64,000 nt of DNA from Candidatus Binataceae bacterium (GCA_035508495.1 DATJMX010000021.1:62001-126000); one strand, 5' to 3'; positions 1 to 7,991 are shown, counted from the stretch's first letter. Notes: generated by a model from the sequence alone, not told the origin. A program made the numbers and translations.

Positions 1-343
1 CGGGATCGTAATCGAATTGCAATCGAGCGGTAATGACCTGGTCGGCGGGACCGTTGAGATCCATATCGACGATCTTGGTGTTGCCGCTCTGGGAAACGAC
101 GCGCACCGCCTTGATCTGGCTTGAATGCAGATTCTGCACGTCGGACATCGCGCTATATACGGCGTCGATCGGCGCGGGTACACGAGCCTGGATGTTCGCC
201 GTCCATATGTCACCGTTGTGGGTGATGTCCTGCGAGACAATGCCGGCCGCGCGCGCGCGATGGGCCACGTAGTAGCGCCATCCCGCCAAGGAGATCACTG
301 CGAGCACGACGACGGCGCCAACGATCCTGAGAAAAATTTTCAT
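1..343 (-). CDS. Membrane-anchored SRPBCC/START-like protein, 3' end cut off by the window
   Basis: An open frame starts at an ATG on the minus strand (341-343) and runs out of the window without a stop, giving 114 visible codons. Residues about 4-22 form one hydrophobic segment (IVGAVVVLAVISLAGW), so the product is a signal-anchored or exported protein. The following part (VPAPIDAVYSAMSDVQNL) resembles the opening strand and helix of the SRPBCC/START fold, in which a residue pattern like this begins the ligand-binding cup. The fold call is an inference from this short stretch. The PEBP gene lies 17 bases upstream on the same strand, so the two may be co-transcribed. The ligand is unknown. 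Confidence 0.6.
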   Translation of the reverse strand, partial: MKIFLRIVGAVVVLAVISLAGWRYYVAHRARAAGIVSQDITHNGDIWTANIQARVPAPIDAVYSAMSDVQNLHSSQIKAVRVVSQSGNTKIVDMDLNGPADQVITARLQFDYDP

Positions 344-360
344 AATCGGTATTTCTCGGA

Positions 361-912
361 TTACTTGCTGAAAGTTCCGATTAGCTCGGCCTTCCCGATG
401 ACATGCGCTTGCATCGCAGCTTGAACCGCTCGGAGGCTCGCGCCCTTGGGCAGATTGATCGTGGAGTTAAGCGCGTAGAGTTCGAAATGGTAGTGATGAA
501 CTTTGCCCGGCGGCGGACACGGTCCCATGTAGCCGATCTTCGCGGCGGAGTTCATCCCCTGCTCACCCCCTCCCACTAGTTCGTCCGTATGAGGCACGGC
601 AGCGGGCATCGACGAAGCCGCCGCTGGAATGTCGAATGCGATCCAGTGTGTAAAAGTTCCATGCGGTGCGTCGGGATCTTGAACGATCAGCGCGAACGAT
701 TTGGTTCCCGCAGGGGTTCCGCTCCATGTGAGAGACGGAGAGGTGTTTGCGCCGCTGCAACTGTTATCGGTGGGAATAGCACTGCCTGAGGTAAACGCAG
801 TGCTAGTTAAAGTGAATCCCGCTTCAGCGTGTGCGCGAGGCGCGGTTACGATGAAGTATGAGAGAGCCAATAATAGGCTGACGGATATAAGTAGATTTGT
901 TTTGCGATTCAT
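361..912 (-). CDS. Secreted YbhB/YbcL-type PEBP (Raf kinase inhibitor-like) protein
   Basis: The 183-residue product has a signal peptide (residues 1 to about 29, ending APRAHA) followed by a complete phosphatidylethanolamine-binding-protein domain. The two family signatures are visible: DPDAPHGTFTHW near residue 80, and the GPCPPPGKVHHYHF loop near residue 131, which together form the anion-binding pocket. Bacterial YbhB/YbcL proteins are of this length; their physiological ligand is not settled. The signal peptide indicates a periplasmic or secreted form. The gene reads toward the START-like gene after a 17-base gap. The family assignment is firm; the function is unknown. Confidence 0.9.
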   Translation of the reverse strand: MNRKTNLLISVSLLLALSYFIVTAPRAHAEAGFTLTSTAFTSGSAIPTDNSCSGANTSPSLTWSGTPAGTKSFALIVQDPDAPHGTFTHWIAFDIPAAASSMPAAVPHTDELVGGGEQGMNSAAKIGYMGPCPPPGKVHHYHFELYALNSTINLPKGASLRAVQAAMQAHVIGKAELIGTFSK

Positions 913-1197
913 CCTCGTATCTCCGTATCTCTGACTTGTGAAACTATCAACTCCCGATAAGCAAGCGGTCGCTACTTGACCGCCGTGTGCAATTATTTCC
1001 TAATTAGAACGATAGCACTGCACGAAAAATTTCGGCGTCACGGCAATAGGCACCTCTTGACGCGAATGACCATTTTTGAGAAGTGTTATGGTGTTAAAAG
1101 CGAGCGATAAGTAGCGACGAGCGGCGGAACGAGGGAGGACTGCGAGCGTCGCCCGTCTGGTTTTGGCCGAATAACAGAGCCAAGAACTGGAGAAAAA

Positions 1198-1422
1198 ATG
1201 GCTACCGAGAGCAAATACAACCTGCCGCGAGTGATGACGGTGAAGGAGCTGTCTGAATACCTCAGGGTGCATCCCTCCACCATATATAAACTTCTGCGGC
1301 GGGGAGAACTGCCGGGATTCCGGATTGGAACCGACTGGCGGTTTAACGCCGAGGTGATCGACCGATGGTGCCTTGAGCGAAACATGAAGGGCCCAAGCGG
1401 CGAACCTTCCGATCAGAACTAA
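1198..1422 (+). CDS. Excisionase-family helix-turn-helix protein
   Basis: This 74-residue protein is almost entirely one winged HTH of the excisionase/HTH_17 type. MTVKELSEYLRVHPSTIYKLLRRGELPGFRIGTDWRF carries the LRVHPSTIYKLL recognition helix and the GxxPGFRIG wing. The ATG at 1198 follows GGAG (1190-1193) at good spacing. Such proteins bind DNA and act as excisionases in mobile elements, or as chromosomal regulators. No integrase, att-like repeat or phage gene lies nearby, so I read it as a stand-alone regulator. About 285 bases upstream hold no other gene and are locally AT-rich (near 990-1010), compatible with a promoter. Its targets cannot be told from the sequence. Confidence 0.85.
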   Translation: MATESKYNLPRVMTVKELSEYLRVHPSTIYKLLRRGELPGFRIGTDWRFNAEVIDRWCLERNMKGPSGEPSDQN

Positions 1423-1556
1423 ATCTCCCGCGAGACCGGATCCACGAAGTGTCGCGAACCACCAGGTTCGTGGCCTGATGCGTTGCGGAAAAGGGCGTGC
1501 GTATAGGCGCGCCCTTGACCTTGTGCCCTGTTCTGCCTCAGCATACCGTTCGTTCA

Positions 1557-2207
1557 ATGGTGCCCAAGGCAAGGAAGCAGGCGGCTCGCACTCCTGCGCC
1601 GCCGACGCGTCGGCGCGGCACGCTCGATCTGGTGTTGATCGACGCCGCGATGGATTTATTTGCGTCTTATGGCTACCGCGGCACCTCGCTCGCCCGAATC
1701 GCGCGGGCGGCGGGCGTGACCAAGGGCGCGCTGTACTGGCATTTCTCCGATAAGGAGGATTTCTTCCTTGCCGTTTTGGACCGCGTGATGAGCGAATGGG
1801 GCGAGGTCTTCGCCGCGCCCGCGCCCGCCAGCGATCTGCCAGGCTATCGCGAGCAATTCCTGCGCGTCTTCGACCTGTGTTCGGAGGTCAATGAGAAGAA
1901 TCCCTGGGTCTCGCGCCTCACGCTGATCATCGCCCTCGAATCGCACAAAATCGGTCCGCGCGTGTTGCGTACGATACGCCGCATAAATCGCCAGCAGCTC
2001 GCTAGTTGGCGCGAGCTCGTCGAGCGGGGCAAGAAGATCGGCGCGCTCGACGCGAATCTCGATTTGGATTGGGCCGCCACGCAGTGCTTCAGCGGTCTGG
2101 TCGGCCTCGAGCTGCTCTGGTACCTGCACGGACCGCGCTTCGACATCAAACGATCTTTTCGCCGCCAGGCACGTGAGTTTCTGCGGCTCTGGAGCGCGGA
2201 AAAATGA
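1557..2207 (+). CDS. TetR/AcrR family transcriptional regulator
   Basis: The product has 216 residues when started at the ATG at 1557; an upstream in-frame GTG at 1497 would add 20 residues unlike the family. The N-terminal TetR HTH is clear: DLFASYGYRGTSLARIARAAGV followed by the recognition helix TKGALYWHFSDKEDFF. The rest is a helical ligand-binding domain typical in length. The stop overlaps the start of the luciferase-like oxidoreductase gene by ATGA (2204-2207), so the two are translationally coupled. The regulator probably controls its own operon in response to a substrate of the enzyme; the ligand is not predictable. Confidence 0.92.
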   Translation: MVPKARKQAARTPAPPTRRRGTLDLVLIDAAMDLFASYGYRGTSLARIARAAGVTKGALYWHFSDKEDFFLAVLDRVMSEWGEVFAAPAPASDLPGYREQFLRVFDLCSEVNEKNPWVSRLTLIIALESHKIGPRVLRTIRRINRQQLASWRELVERGKKIGALDANLDLDWAATQCFSGLVGLELLWYLHGPRFDIKRSFRRQAREFLRLWSAEK

Positions 2208-3343
2208 AAGCGGGTTTGATCTACGAGATCGAATCGATCAAGCCGCACACTCCCGATCACGAATACCGAATCTTCTGGGAGACGATGGCCCAGATCGAGC
2301 TCGCCGACAGTCTCGGCTACGACTCGGTCTGGACGGTTGAGCATCACTTCCTGAACGAGTTTTCGTACTGCTCGGCGCCCGAGGTTTTTCTCGCCTGCGT
2401 CAGCCAGCGCACGCGTCAGATTCGCATCGGTCACGGCGTCGTCGTGCTGCCGTTCAATCATCCGGTGCGCGTGGCAGAGCGGATCGCCGTGCTCGATATC
2501 ATGTCGAACGGGCGCGTCGAGCTCGGCACGGGTCGCGCTACCACGATGAATGAGCTGCTGGGCTTTCATGTCGCGCCCGCGGACACTCGCCCGCGATGGG
2601 CCGAGGCGATCGAGATGATCCCGCGGATGTGGCGCGAGGATCCGTTTGGCTATCGCGGCAACTACTGGATGGTCGATCCGCCACAGTCGGTGATTCCGAA
2701 GCCGATCCAGAAACCGCATCCCCCGCTGTGGGTCGCCGCGACCAATCCCGATACGTTCGCGCTCGCCGCGTCGAAAGGACTCGGCGTGCTGTGCTTCACG
2801 CTCGGCGTCGAGCTGCCCGAAGTGCAGAATCGGATTCAGATTTATCGCGACGGCATCGCGCAGGCATGCCCGGTCGGGCTCGCGATCAACAACCAGGTCT
2901 CGATGAATATCATGGGGCTCGTCGCCGACGATCCCGCCGAGGCGGAGAAGATCGCGCGCGATGCCGTCCTGTGGTACGTGCGCCGCGGCTTCGAGCTGGT
3001 CTCGTCGGTCGCGCGCGCCGCGGCGGCGGAGCAGAGCTACAAATATCTGTCGAACGCGGCACGCTACGATCCCGAGCAGATCACGGGCGACTACTTCGAG
3101 TTCCTGAAGGAGAACGATCTGGTCGCGATCGGCGGTGCCGACGAGGCCTTGCGCATCGCGCGGATCTATCGCGAGATGGGCGCGGACCAGGTGCTCTTCT
3201 TTTTCCAATACGGTGCGATCCCGCACGAGCGCATCATGCGCGCGATAGAGATCGTCGGCCGCGAAATCCTGCCCGAGATCCATTCATGGCCGACCCCCGG
3301 TGCAATCACGCCAATCCGACCACAAAGACACGAAGGGCACTAA
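2204..3343 (+). CDS. LLM-class flavin-dependent oxidoreductase (luciferase-like monooxygenase)
   Basis: The 379-residue product carries the bacterial luciferase/LLM TIM-barrel. It opens with the strand MKAGLIYEIESI, contains the VEHHFLNEFSYCSAPEVFLA segment near residue 45, and has the RVELGTGRATTMNE loop near residue 104. These are the usual flavin-binding landmarks of the family, which uses FMN or F420 for oxygenation or dehydrogenation of small organics. Which flavin is used cannot be decided here. It overlaps the TetR stop by four bases. A nested hairpin at 3331-3396, followed by T-rich sequence, probably ends this transcript. The family call is firm and the substrate unknown. Confidence 0.9.
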   Translation: MKAGLIYEIESIKPHTPDHEYRIFWETMAQIELADSLGYDSVWTVEHHFLNEFSYCSAPEVFLACVSQRTRQIRIGHGVVVLPFNHPVRVAERIAVLDIMSNGRVELGTGRATTMNELLGFHVAPADTRPRWAEAIEMIPRMWREDPFGYRGNYWMVDPPQSVIPKPIQKPHPPLWVAATNPDTFALAASKGLGVLCFTLGVELPEVQNRIQIYRDGIAQACPVGLAINNQVSMNIMGLVADDPAEAEKIARDAVLWYVRRGFELVSSVARAAAAEQSYKYLSNAARYDPEQITGDYFEFLKENDLVAIGGADEALRIARIYREMGADQVLFFFQYGAIPHERIMRAIEIVGREILPEIHSWPTPGAITPIRPQRHEGH

Positions 3344-3396
3344 GTAAATCCTTCGAAGCGGCGTAGCCGCTTCGCTTCGTGCCCTTAGTGCCTTCG
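3331..3396 (+). terminator. Nested hairpin after the LLM oxidoreductase gene, possible terminator
   Basis: An outer inverted repeat (CGAAGGGCACTAAG at 3331-3344 against CTTAGTGCCTTCG at 3384-3396, one base bulged) encloses a perfect 8-bp inner stem (GAAGCGGC 3355-3362, GCCGCTTC 3366-3373, loop GTA). T-rich sequence (TTCATTTGTTTT) follows. The outer arm overlaps the last bases of the coding region. It could be a terminator or a dispersed palindromic repeat; the sequence alone does not separate these. Confidence 0.5.
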
Positions 3397-3458
3397 TAGT
3401 TCATTTGTTTTCCAGACGCTTCGCTGGAAGTGCTTGACTCGGCCGCCATCTCACGATA

Positions 3459-3489
3459 TTTAACCCTATAGTTATTTAACTCAATGGTT
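3459..3489 (+). promoter_or_regulatory. Probable ArsR operator/promoter region upstream of the ArsR-SRPBCC operon
   Basis: The AT-rich stretch contains TTTAACC (3459-3465), the small palindrome GTTATTTAAC (3471-3480) and TTAACTCAATGGTT (3476-3489), ending 13 bases before the arsR start. The last box matches TTAACCGAATGGTT at 7083-7096 upstream of the glutathione S-transferase gene in 12 of 14 positions. Autoregulation by the ArsR protein at such TTAAC/GGTT sites is inferred. Confidence 0.55.
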
Positions 3490-3501
3490 CAGTAAAAGCA
3501 G

Positions 3502-3852
3502 ATGTCACCAGAACGCCTCGACCTCACCTTTGCCGCGCTCTCCGATCCCACTCGGCGCGCGATCCTGGCTCGCCTCGCACTCGGTGAGACCTCCGTTACC
3601 GAGTTGGCCGAGCCTTTCGAGATGAGCATGCCCGCCATCTCCAAGCATCTGCGCGTTCTTGAGCGCGCGGGACTCGTTGCCCGCGGCCGCGAGGCGCAGT
3701 GGCGTCCGTGCCGTCTCGAGGCCGGCCCGCTCAAAGAGGCCTCCGACTGGATCGAGGAATATCGCCGTTTCTGGGAGCAGAGTCTCGATCGCCTGGGCGA
3801 CTATCTGCGTGAAATTCAAGCCAAGGAGAAGAAGCATGCCCGCAGAAAGTAG
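3502..3852 (+). CDS. ArsR-family repressor of the SRPBCC-associated type
   Basis: The 116-residue product is a compact winged-helix ArsR protein. LTFAALSDPTRRAILARLA is the classic opening, and the recognition region is FEMSMPAISKHLRVLERAGLV. The end (WIEEYRRFWEQSLDRLGDYL) is typical of the ArsR branch that is genetically paired with AHSA1/SRPBCC proteins. No cysteine-rich metal site is visible, so metal sensing is unlikely. Its 3' end overlaps the start of the SRPBCC gene by 17 bases. The upstream AT-rich boxes at 3459-3489 are the probable operator. The family is secure; the inducing signal is unknown. Confidence 0.93.
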   Translation: MSPERLDLTFAALSDPTRRAILARLALGETSVTELAEPFEMSMPAISKHLRVLERAGLVARGREAQWRPCRLEAGPLKEASDWIEEYRRFWEQSLDRLGDYLREIQAKEKKHARRK

Positions 3853-4309
3853 CTCAGTGATCACTGATGATCGCGTGCTTGTCATCTCGCGCGTCTTCAA
3901 TGCGCCGCGCAGCCTCGTCTACAAGGCATGGACGGAGCCTGAGCGCATCGCGCAATGGTTCGGGCCGCAGGGCTTCAAGGGCGAGGTCATCAAGATGGAC
4001 GCTCGGATCGGCGGCTCCTTTCGCTTTTACATGCGCTCGCCCGACGGCACCGATCATTGGGCACAGGGGGTCCATCACGAGATCGTCGAGGGCGAGCGGC
4101 TCGTCTACACCTACGCGTGGGCCGACGCGAATGGGAACGCAACGCGGCCTGAGACGCTCATCACCGTGTCCTTCGAAGACCTCGGTGGCGACCGAACCCG
4201 TCTCACGTTCAGACAGGAAGTCTTCGAATCGATGACGGCGCGCGATATGCACAACAGCGGATGGAACAGCAGTTTCGATCGCCTCGCCGAATATCTCGCG
4301 ACGGCCTGA
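3836..4309 (+). CDS. SRPBCC (AHSA1-type) family protein
   Basis: I start the gene at the ATG at 3836, which overlaps the arsR end and gives 157 residues, the usual family length. Longer upstream reading would only extend into arsR. The Aha1-like signature is plain: RVFNAPRSLVYKAWTEPERIAQWFGP at the N-terminus and WNSSFDRLAEYL at the C-terminus. This fold encloses a hydrophobic cavity for small lipophilic ligands. Pairing with an ArsR regulator is a common arrangement, suggesting ligand-dependent derepression of the operon. Substrate and catalytic role are unknown. Confidence 0.92.
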   Translation: MPAESSSVITDDRVLVISRVFNAPRSLVYKAWTEPERIAQWFGPQGFKGEVIKMDARIGGSFRFYMRSPDGTDHWAQGVHHEIVEGERLVYTYAWADANGNATRPETLITVSFEDLGGDRTRLTFRQEVFESMTARDMHNSGWNSSFDRLAEYLATA

Positions 4310-4322
4310 AGGAGCGACGCTC

Positions 4323-4595
4323 ATGCGCAAGATCAATTACCTCGGCAACACGTTTGGCATCTGGAGCCGCGAGCAGAGTTGGTTCTGGTCGGTGCTTGAT
4401 TTGAGCCGTCCGGCGATCGGCGCCGCGGCGAGCGAGGCCGCCGCGATCGCCGAGGCATGCGCTGCGATCGACGAAATGTCAGCGCATCGACAACTTGAAG
4501 CAGACATCGCATCCAAGCTCTCGCCCTTTGACTGGGAGGATTCGCTGGCGAACCTGGAGAGCTATCTCGCGCGCATCTGCGATGCCCTCGCATGA
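4323..4595 (+). CDS. Small conserved-looking protein of unknown function in the ArsR-SRPBCC operon
   Basis: The ATG at 4323 follows AAGGAG (4309-4314) at good spacing and opens a 90-residue frame. The start is hydrophobic and aromatic (YLGNTFGIWSREQSWFWSVLDL). The rest is Ala/Glu-rich and helical with no signal peptide or transmembrane stretch. I do not recognise a family. The gene lies 13 bases after the SRPBCC gene and 12 bases before the transglutaminase-like gene, with ribosome-binding sites on both sides, so it is very likely a real member of this operon. It may be a small partner of one of its neighbours; that is inference. Confidence 0.65.
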   Translation: MRKINYLGNTFGIWSREQSWFWSVLDLSRPAIGAAASEAAAIAEACAAIDEMSAHRQLEADIASKLSPFDWEDSLANLESYLARICDALA

Positions 4596-4607
4596 AGGAG
4601 TTTGGTC

Positions 4608-5489
4608 ATGGAAACACCGCAGGAATATTACAAGTATCACGGTCCCATGACTGCCGGCGCGGCGGGCCTAGGGTCGCTGCCGCGCGACGTCGGCAAGCTC
4701 TGCGAGATCGTGCAAGGTGTCCTGATTCATCGCGACATCGCGCCGTTTCTCTACGAGCGCAAGTTGACTGAGAGTGAATACGACGATGGCAACCTGCGCG
4801 GAATCGCGCCGATGCTCGAGAGGATCGGCGCGATCTCTGGCGATCAGCTCACAAATGCGCGTCACATCGGCCATCGCCTGCCCTGCGTGTGCAGGCATTT
4901 CACCCTGATGCTCGTCGCGATCCTGCGCGAGCAGGGCGTTCCAGCGCGGGCGCGATGCGGCTTCGGCGCGTACTTCACACCGGGCAGGTTCGAAGACCAT
5001 TGGGTTGCCGAATACTGGAGCGCGGCAGGCAAGCGATGGATCCTGGTCGATGCGCAGTTGGATGCGGTCCAGCGCAAGGCCTTCAAAGTCGGCTTCAACA
5101 CGCTCGACGTACCGCGCGATCAGTTCATAATCGCGGGCGACGCGTGGCAGATGTGCCGCGCCGGCAAAATCGATCCCGAATGTTTCGGCCTGACACACGT
5201 GCCGAATCTGCGCGGTCTATGGTTCATCGCCGGCGATCTTGTGCGCGACCTCGCCGCGCTCAACAAAATGGAACTCCTGCCGTGGGACGCCTGGGGCATG
5301 ATGACGGGGCCTGACGGCAACCTGACTGAAGAATCAAAGACGTTTCTGGATAATGTTGCAGCACTGACCATGGGCGGCGACGCCACCTTCGCCGAGGTTC
5401 GCAAGCTTTACGAAAACGACGAACGCCTGCGCGCGCCGAATACGGTATTCAACGTTCTGCGCAACCGGCCGGAATCGATCGCAACCTGA
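4608..5489 (+). CDS. Transglutaminase-like (papain-fold) domain protein
   Basis: Started at the ATG at 4608, seven bases after AAGGAG, the product has 293 residues; an in-frame TTG two codons earlier is less likely. A transglutaminase-like core is visible: candidate nucleophile Cys95 in LPCVCRHFTLMLVAILREQG, followed by VPARARCGFGAYF, then His131 in EDHWVAEYW and Asp148 in RWILVDAQLD. This Cys-His-Asp order is that of the fold, whose bacterial members act mostly as proteases, amidases or peptide ligases. No signal peptide is present, so it is cytoplasmic. It is the last gene of the ArsR operon. The exact reaction is unknown. Confidence 0.85.
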   Translation: METPQEYYKYHGPMTAGAAGLGSLPRDVGKLCEIVQGVLIHRDIAPFLYERKLTESEYDDGNLRGIAPMLERIGAISGDQLTNARHIGHRLPCVCRHFTLMLVAILREQGVPARARCGFGAYFTPGRFEDHWVAEYWSAAGKRWILVDAQLDAVQRKAFKVGFNTLDVPRDQFIIAGDAWQMCRAGKIDPECFGLTHVPNLRGLWFIAGDLVRDLAALNKMELLPWDAWGMMTGPDGNLTEESKTFLDNVAALTMGGDATFAEVRKLYENDERLRAPNTVFNVLRNRPESIAT

Positions 5490-5601
5490 CCGTATTCCTG
5501 CGCGATCCGAATGAGGGGTGTGGCTCCCATGTTGCGCCTCTCGCTAGACTCCTTGCACGGCCTGAGCAGTGAAGCGAAGGTTTGACAAGGAGTGAACGGC
5601 G

Positions 5602-6360
5602 ATGAGCAAGCACAAAACCGGTACGCGCGAGGAATGGCTCGCGGCGCGGCTCGATCTGCTCGCGGCTGAGAAAGAGCATACGCGGCGCGGCGACGAGCTG
5701 GCGCGGCGGTGCCAGGAGCTGCCGTGGGTAGAAATCCATAAAGCGTATCGATTCGATACCGACGAAGGCGGTGCTTCGCTTGCCGACCTCTTTCGCGGGC
5801 GCTCGCAGCTTCTCATCTATCATTTCATGTTTGGACCCGATTACACGGCAGGATGCCCGTCATGTTCAGCGATCGCCGACGGCTTCAACGGCATCGTCGC
5901 GCATCTCGCCAACCACGACGTGATGCTGTGGGCGGTGTCGCGCGCGCCGCTTGCGAAGCTGCAGGCGTACAAGCGCAGGATGGGATGGAAGTTTCCGTGG
6001 GCTTCATCGTTTGCGAGCGACTTCAACGCCGACTTCAATGTCTGGTTCTCCGAGGCGCAGCAGCGCGCGGGCGGCTTCGAATACAACTATAAACGCGCGG
6101 GCCAATTACAGATGCATGGCGAGCAGGGACCGGTTGCGCAGATGGCGGCGACGACCGGAACCGACGTTGCCACCTACTCGCGCGAGCGGCCGGGGATGAG
6201 CGCGTTCGCCGTTGACGATGGCGCCGTCTATCACTGCTACTCCACCTATGCGCGCGGACTCGACGGCCTGTGGGGGATGTATCAATGGCTCGATCGAGCA
6301 CCCAAGGGCCGCAACGAAACCGCACCGTGGTGGCGCCGCCACGACGAGTACGACAAATAG
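5602..6360 (+). CDS. DUF899 family thioredoxin-like protein
   Basis: The 252-residue product matches the DUF899 family in order and length. It has an N-terminal helix (REEWLAARLDLLAAEKEHTRRGDELARR), the strand FRGRSQLLIYHFMFGPDY, then a CxxC motif (AGCPSCSAIADGF) at the position of a thioredoxin active site. The end carries WGMYQWLDRAPKGRNE. Members are cytosolic and mostly uncharacterised; a redox role is inferred from the CPSC motif. The ATG at 5602 follows AAGGAG (5587-5592). The gene stands alone, 112 bases after the transglutaminase-like gene and convergent with the glutathione S-transferase gene. Confidence 0.9.
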   Translation: MSKHKTGTREEWLAARLDLLAAEKEHTRRGDELARRCQELPWVEIHKAYRFDTDEGGASLADLFRGRSQLLIYHFMFGPDYTAGCPSCSAIADGFNGIVAHLANHDVMLWAVSRAPLAKLQAYKRRMGWKFPWASSFASDFNADFNVWFSEAQQRAGGFEYNYKRAGQLQMHGEQGPVAQMAATTGTDVATYSRERPGMSAFAVDDGAVYHCYSTYARGLDGLWGMYQWLDRAPKGRNETAPWWRRHDEYDK

Positions 6361-6402
6361 TGATCGCCTTGCCCTCTACCAGTGGGAAGGTGCTGAGATA
6401 GA

Positions 6403-7035
6403 TTACGCGGGCGTCACGCCGAGGCTCTCGAAGGCCTTCGAGATTCGCATCGCAGCGCGCGGTCGCGTGTACATCCGCTCCATGTATTCCCTGAGGCGCG
6501 GGAATCCGTCGAGCAGTTGAATCTCATTCGCCCAATCGAGGGTGTAGGCCATGATGAAGTCGGCGACGGTTGCGCTATTTCCGATGACGAATTGCCGTCC
6601 CTTCATATGCTCGTCGAGCACCGCCGCCATCGATTTGAAATCCTCGCGCGCGAGCTCGACTTCAGCGGGAATCCGCTTGTTTTCGGGATAAAGGCTCGTA
6701 TGGCGCGCGATTCGCCAGAGCGGCTGCTCGAGCTCGGTGGCGGCGAAAAGAATCCATCGATTGACCTCGGCGCGCCCCGCGAGATCGCGCGGGATGAAAC
6801 CTTTGTCGGCGAACTTCTCCGCAAGATACAGAACGATTGCGACCGATTCCGTCAGCACCAGGTCGCCATCGACGAGCGCCGGCAGCTTCCCAGCCGGATT
6901 CACCTTTAAGTACTCGGGACACTTATGCTCGCCGGCCAGCATGTTGACCGTGACAGCCTCGAAGGGAACGCCCAGTTCCTGTAGAGTCCATCGCACCCGA
7001 ATCGATCGCGTAGGCGGGAATTCATAGAGCTTCAT
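6403..7035 (-). CDS. Glutathione S-transferase family protein
   Basis: The 210-residue product has the two GST domains. The N-terminal thioredoxin-like domain (MKLYEFPPTRSIRVRW, a Ser/Arg region at the catalytic position) contains NPAGKLPALVDGD and the glutathione-binding LTESVAIVLYLAEKF motif near residue 63. The helical C-terminal domain includes the conserved NSATVADFIMAYTLDW N-capping region. Such enzymes conjugate glutathione to electrophiles. The promoter on the minus strand contains TTAACC-GAAT-GGTTAA (7083-7098), which resembles the box upstream of the ArsR-SRPBCC operon, so the two may share a regulator. Confidence 0.92.
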   Translation of the reverse strand: MKLYEFPPTRSIRVRWTLQELGVPFEAVTVNMLAGEHKCPEYLKVNPAGKLPALVDGDLVLTESVAIVLYLAEKFADKGFIPRDLAGRAEVNRWILFAATELEQPLWRIARHTSLYPENKRIPAEVELAREDFKSMAAVLDEHMKGRQFVIGNSATVADFIMAYTLDWANEIQLLDGFPRLREYMERMYTRPRAAMRISKAFESLGVTPA

Positions 7036-7076
7036 GATGATTCTCCGGAACAGCCTGCAAAGGCGATGAGCGATAA

Positions 7077-7098
7077 GTTAACTTAACCGAATGGTTAA
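7077..7098 (-). promoter_or_regulatory. Candidate ArsR-type operator upstream of the GST gene
   Basis: GTTAAC (7077-7082) and TTAACCGAATGGTTAA (7083-7098) are adjacent palindromes about 42 bases upstream of the GST start. The second has perfect 6-bp arms around GAAT. Twelve of fourteen bases of TTAACCGAATGGTT match the box before the arsR gene at 3476-3489. Regulation of GST by that ArsR protein is inferred from the shared box. Confidence 0.5.
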
Positions 7099-7103
7099 AT
7101 GAG

Positions 7104-7396
7104 TGTCAAGTGACTGCTTTCTGGAAGCGGTCCCTACTTCGCGGAACCTCCGGGATCCTTCGACTACGGCAGCCTCCGGTCAGGGACGACGCAAAAATCG
7201 CGCACCAGAAACATTTGAAACCTTCACAGACTTTCGGGATGACGGACTTGATCGCAACCAGCGATGTCCGGACTCGGCGGCCGCTCAGGATGACGGTCGG
7301 ATGGCAGCTCACGATTTTGGACGACAGAGAGTTAGCGGAGTGATGTTCCCGGACGGTCGCCGTTCGTCGAAGCGAACCATCTTCCGAAAAGAATCC
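7104..7396. other. Intergenic stretch without a gene, with dispersed-repeat-like sequence
   Basis: No supported gene lies here. The part from about 7140 to 7310 carries phrases such as GGGATCCTTCG and CTCAGGATGACGGT. A related phrase pair (GAGATCCTTCG, AAGGATGACAG) occurs in the intergenic region near 30560-30590. It reads like a degenerate interspersed repeat rather than coding sequence. Confidence 0.4.
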
Positions 7397-7978
7397 CTAA
7401 GACGCGAGCGCGGCGATGCATTCCTCGCGCGCGCTCCAGAGCCGAGCGAAATTCCACTCGGCGGGGAGCTTCGCACCGGGAAGCCATCGGCGCAGAAAGT
7501 CCCGATGCATCGCGATTTTGTAATCACCGATTTGTGGGGGCGAAATCTCCTCCTCGTGCAAGAAGGAGGCGATGGGCTCGACCGACGTCGTGACCGCGCG
7601 CGTCACATCGATTCGTTCGTCATCATAGACGATATAACAATGCGCCTCAGGGATTTCCTTGAGACGACATCTTGAGAGCACCGCACCGACTCCCGGCGTG
7701 TTTCGCTCGTTCATCAGATAGATGCCAATCATCAACTTAATTGCGACGCCTTGCTCAGATGCGAGCTGCCTGAGCAGCGCGTGCTTGCTGCTGCAGGTGC
7801 CTCGGCCTTCGCGCAGAACCGCGCTCAGGTCGGTGCGCGACGATGTTCGCCCATAGGGAAGCCGGTAAACGATCGCCGCGGCCTCACGATAGGTTCGCGC
7901 GCCCGCCTGGAGAAAGTCCGCGCTGATCTCGCCGGCTGTCTGCAAGGGAGTATCGGGCAATGCGGAATAGGTCAGCAT
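7397..7978 (-). CDS. Transglutaminase-like cysteine peptidase-fold protein
   Basis: The 193-residue product shows a second transglutaminase-like core in this window. The helix AAAIVYRLPYGR leads to the nucleophile motif EGRGTCSSKHALLRQLASEQG (Cys62). His113 (EAHCYIVYDDE) and Asp124 (RIDVTRA) follow in the expected order. There is no signal peptide. It is shorter than, and not closely similar to, the protein at 4608-5489. The gene ends downstream of alaS on the same strand with a 13-base gap, so it is probably read from the alaS transcript. Activity and substrate are unknown. Confidence 0.75.
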   Translation of the reverse strand: MLTYSALPDTPLQTAGEISADFLQAGARTYREAAAIVYRLPYGRTSSRTDLSAVLREGRGTCSSKHALLRQLASEQGVAIKLMIGIYLMNERNTPGVGAVLSRCRLKEIPEAHCYIVYDDERIDVTRAVTTSVEPIASFLHEEEISPPQIGDYKIAMHRDFLRRWLPGAKLPAEWNFARLWSAREECIAALAS

Positions 7979-7991
7979 CGTTCGCGCGCGC

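Noticed and set aside
1198..1422. Excisionase-type protein as part of a prophage or integrative element
   Set aside because: No integrase, attachment-site repeat, tRNA or phage gene occurs nearby.
1000..1572. A 190-codon minus-strand frame over the HTH gene
   Set aside because: It is antisense to an excisionase-type HTH gene with a good ribosome-binding site and shows no motif.
1844..3283. A 479-codon minus-strand frame across the TetR and LLM genes
   Set aside because: It is antisense to two clear genes, is rich in Arg, Asp and His codons typical of GC-rich shadow frames, and shows no family motif.
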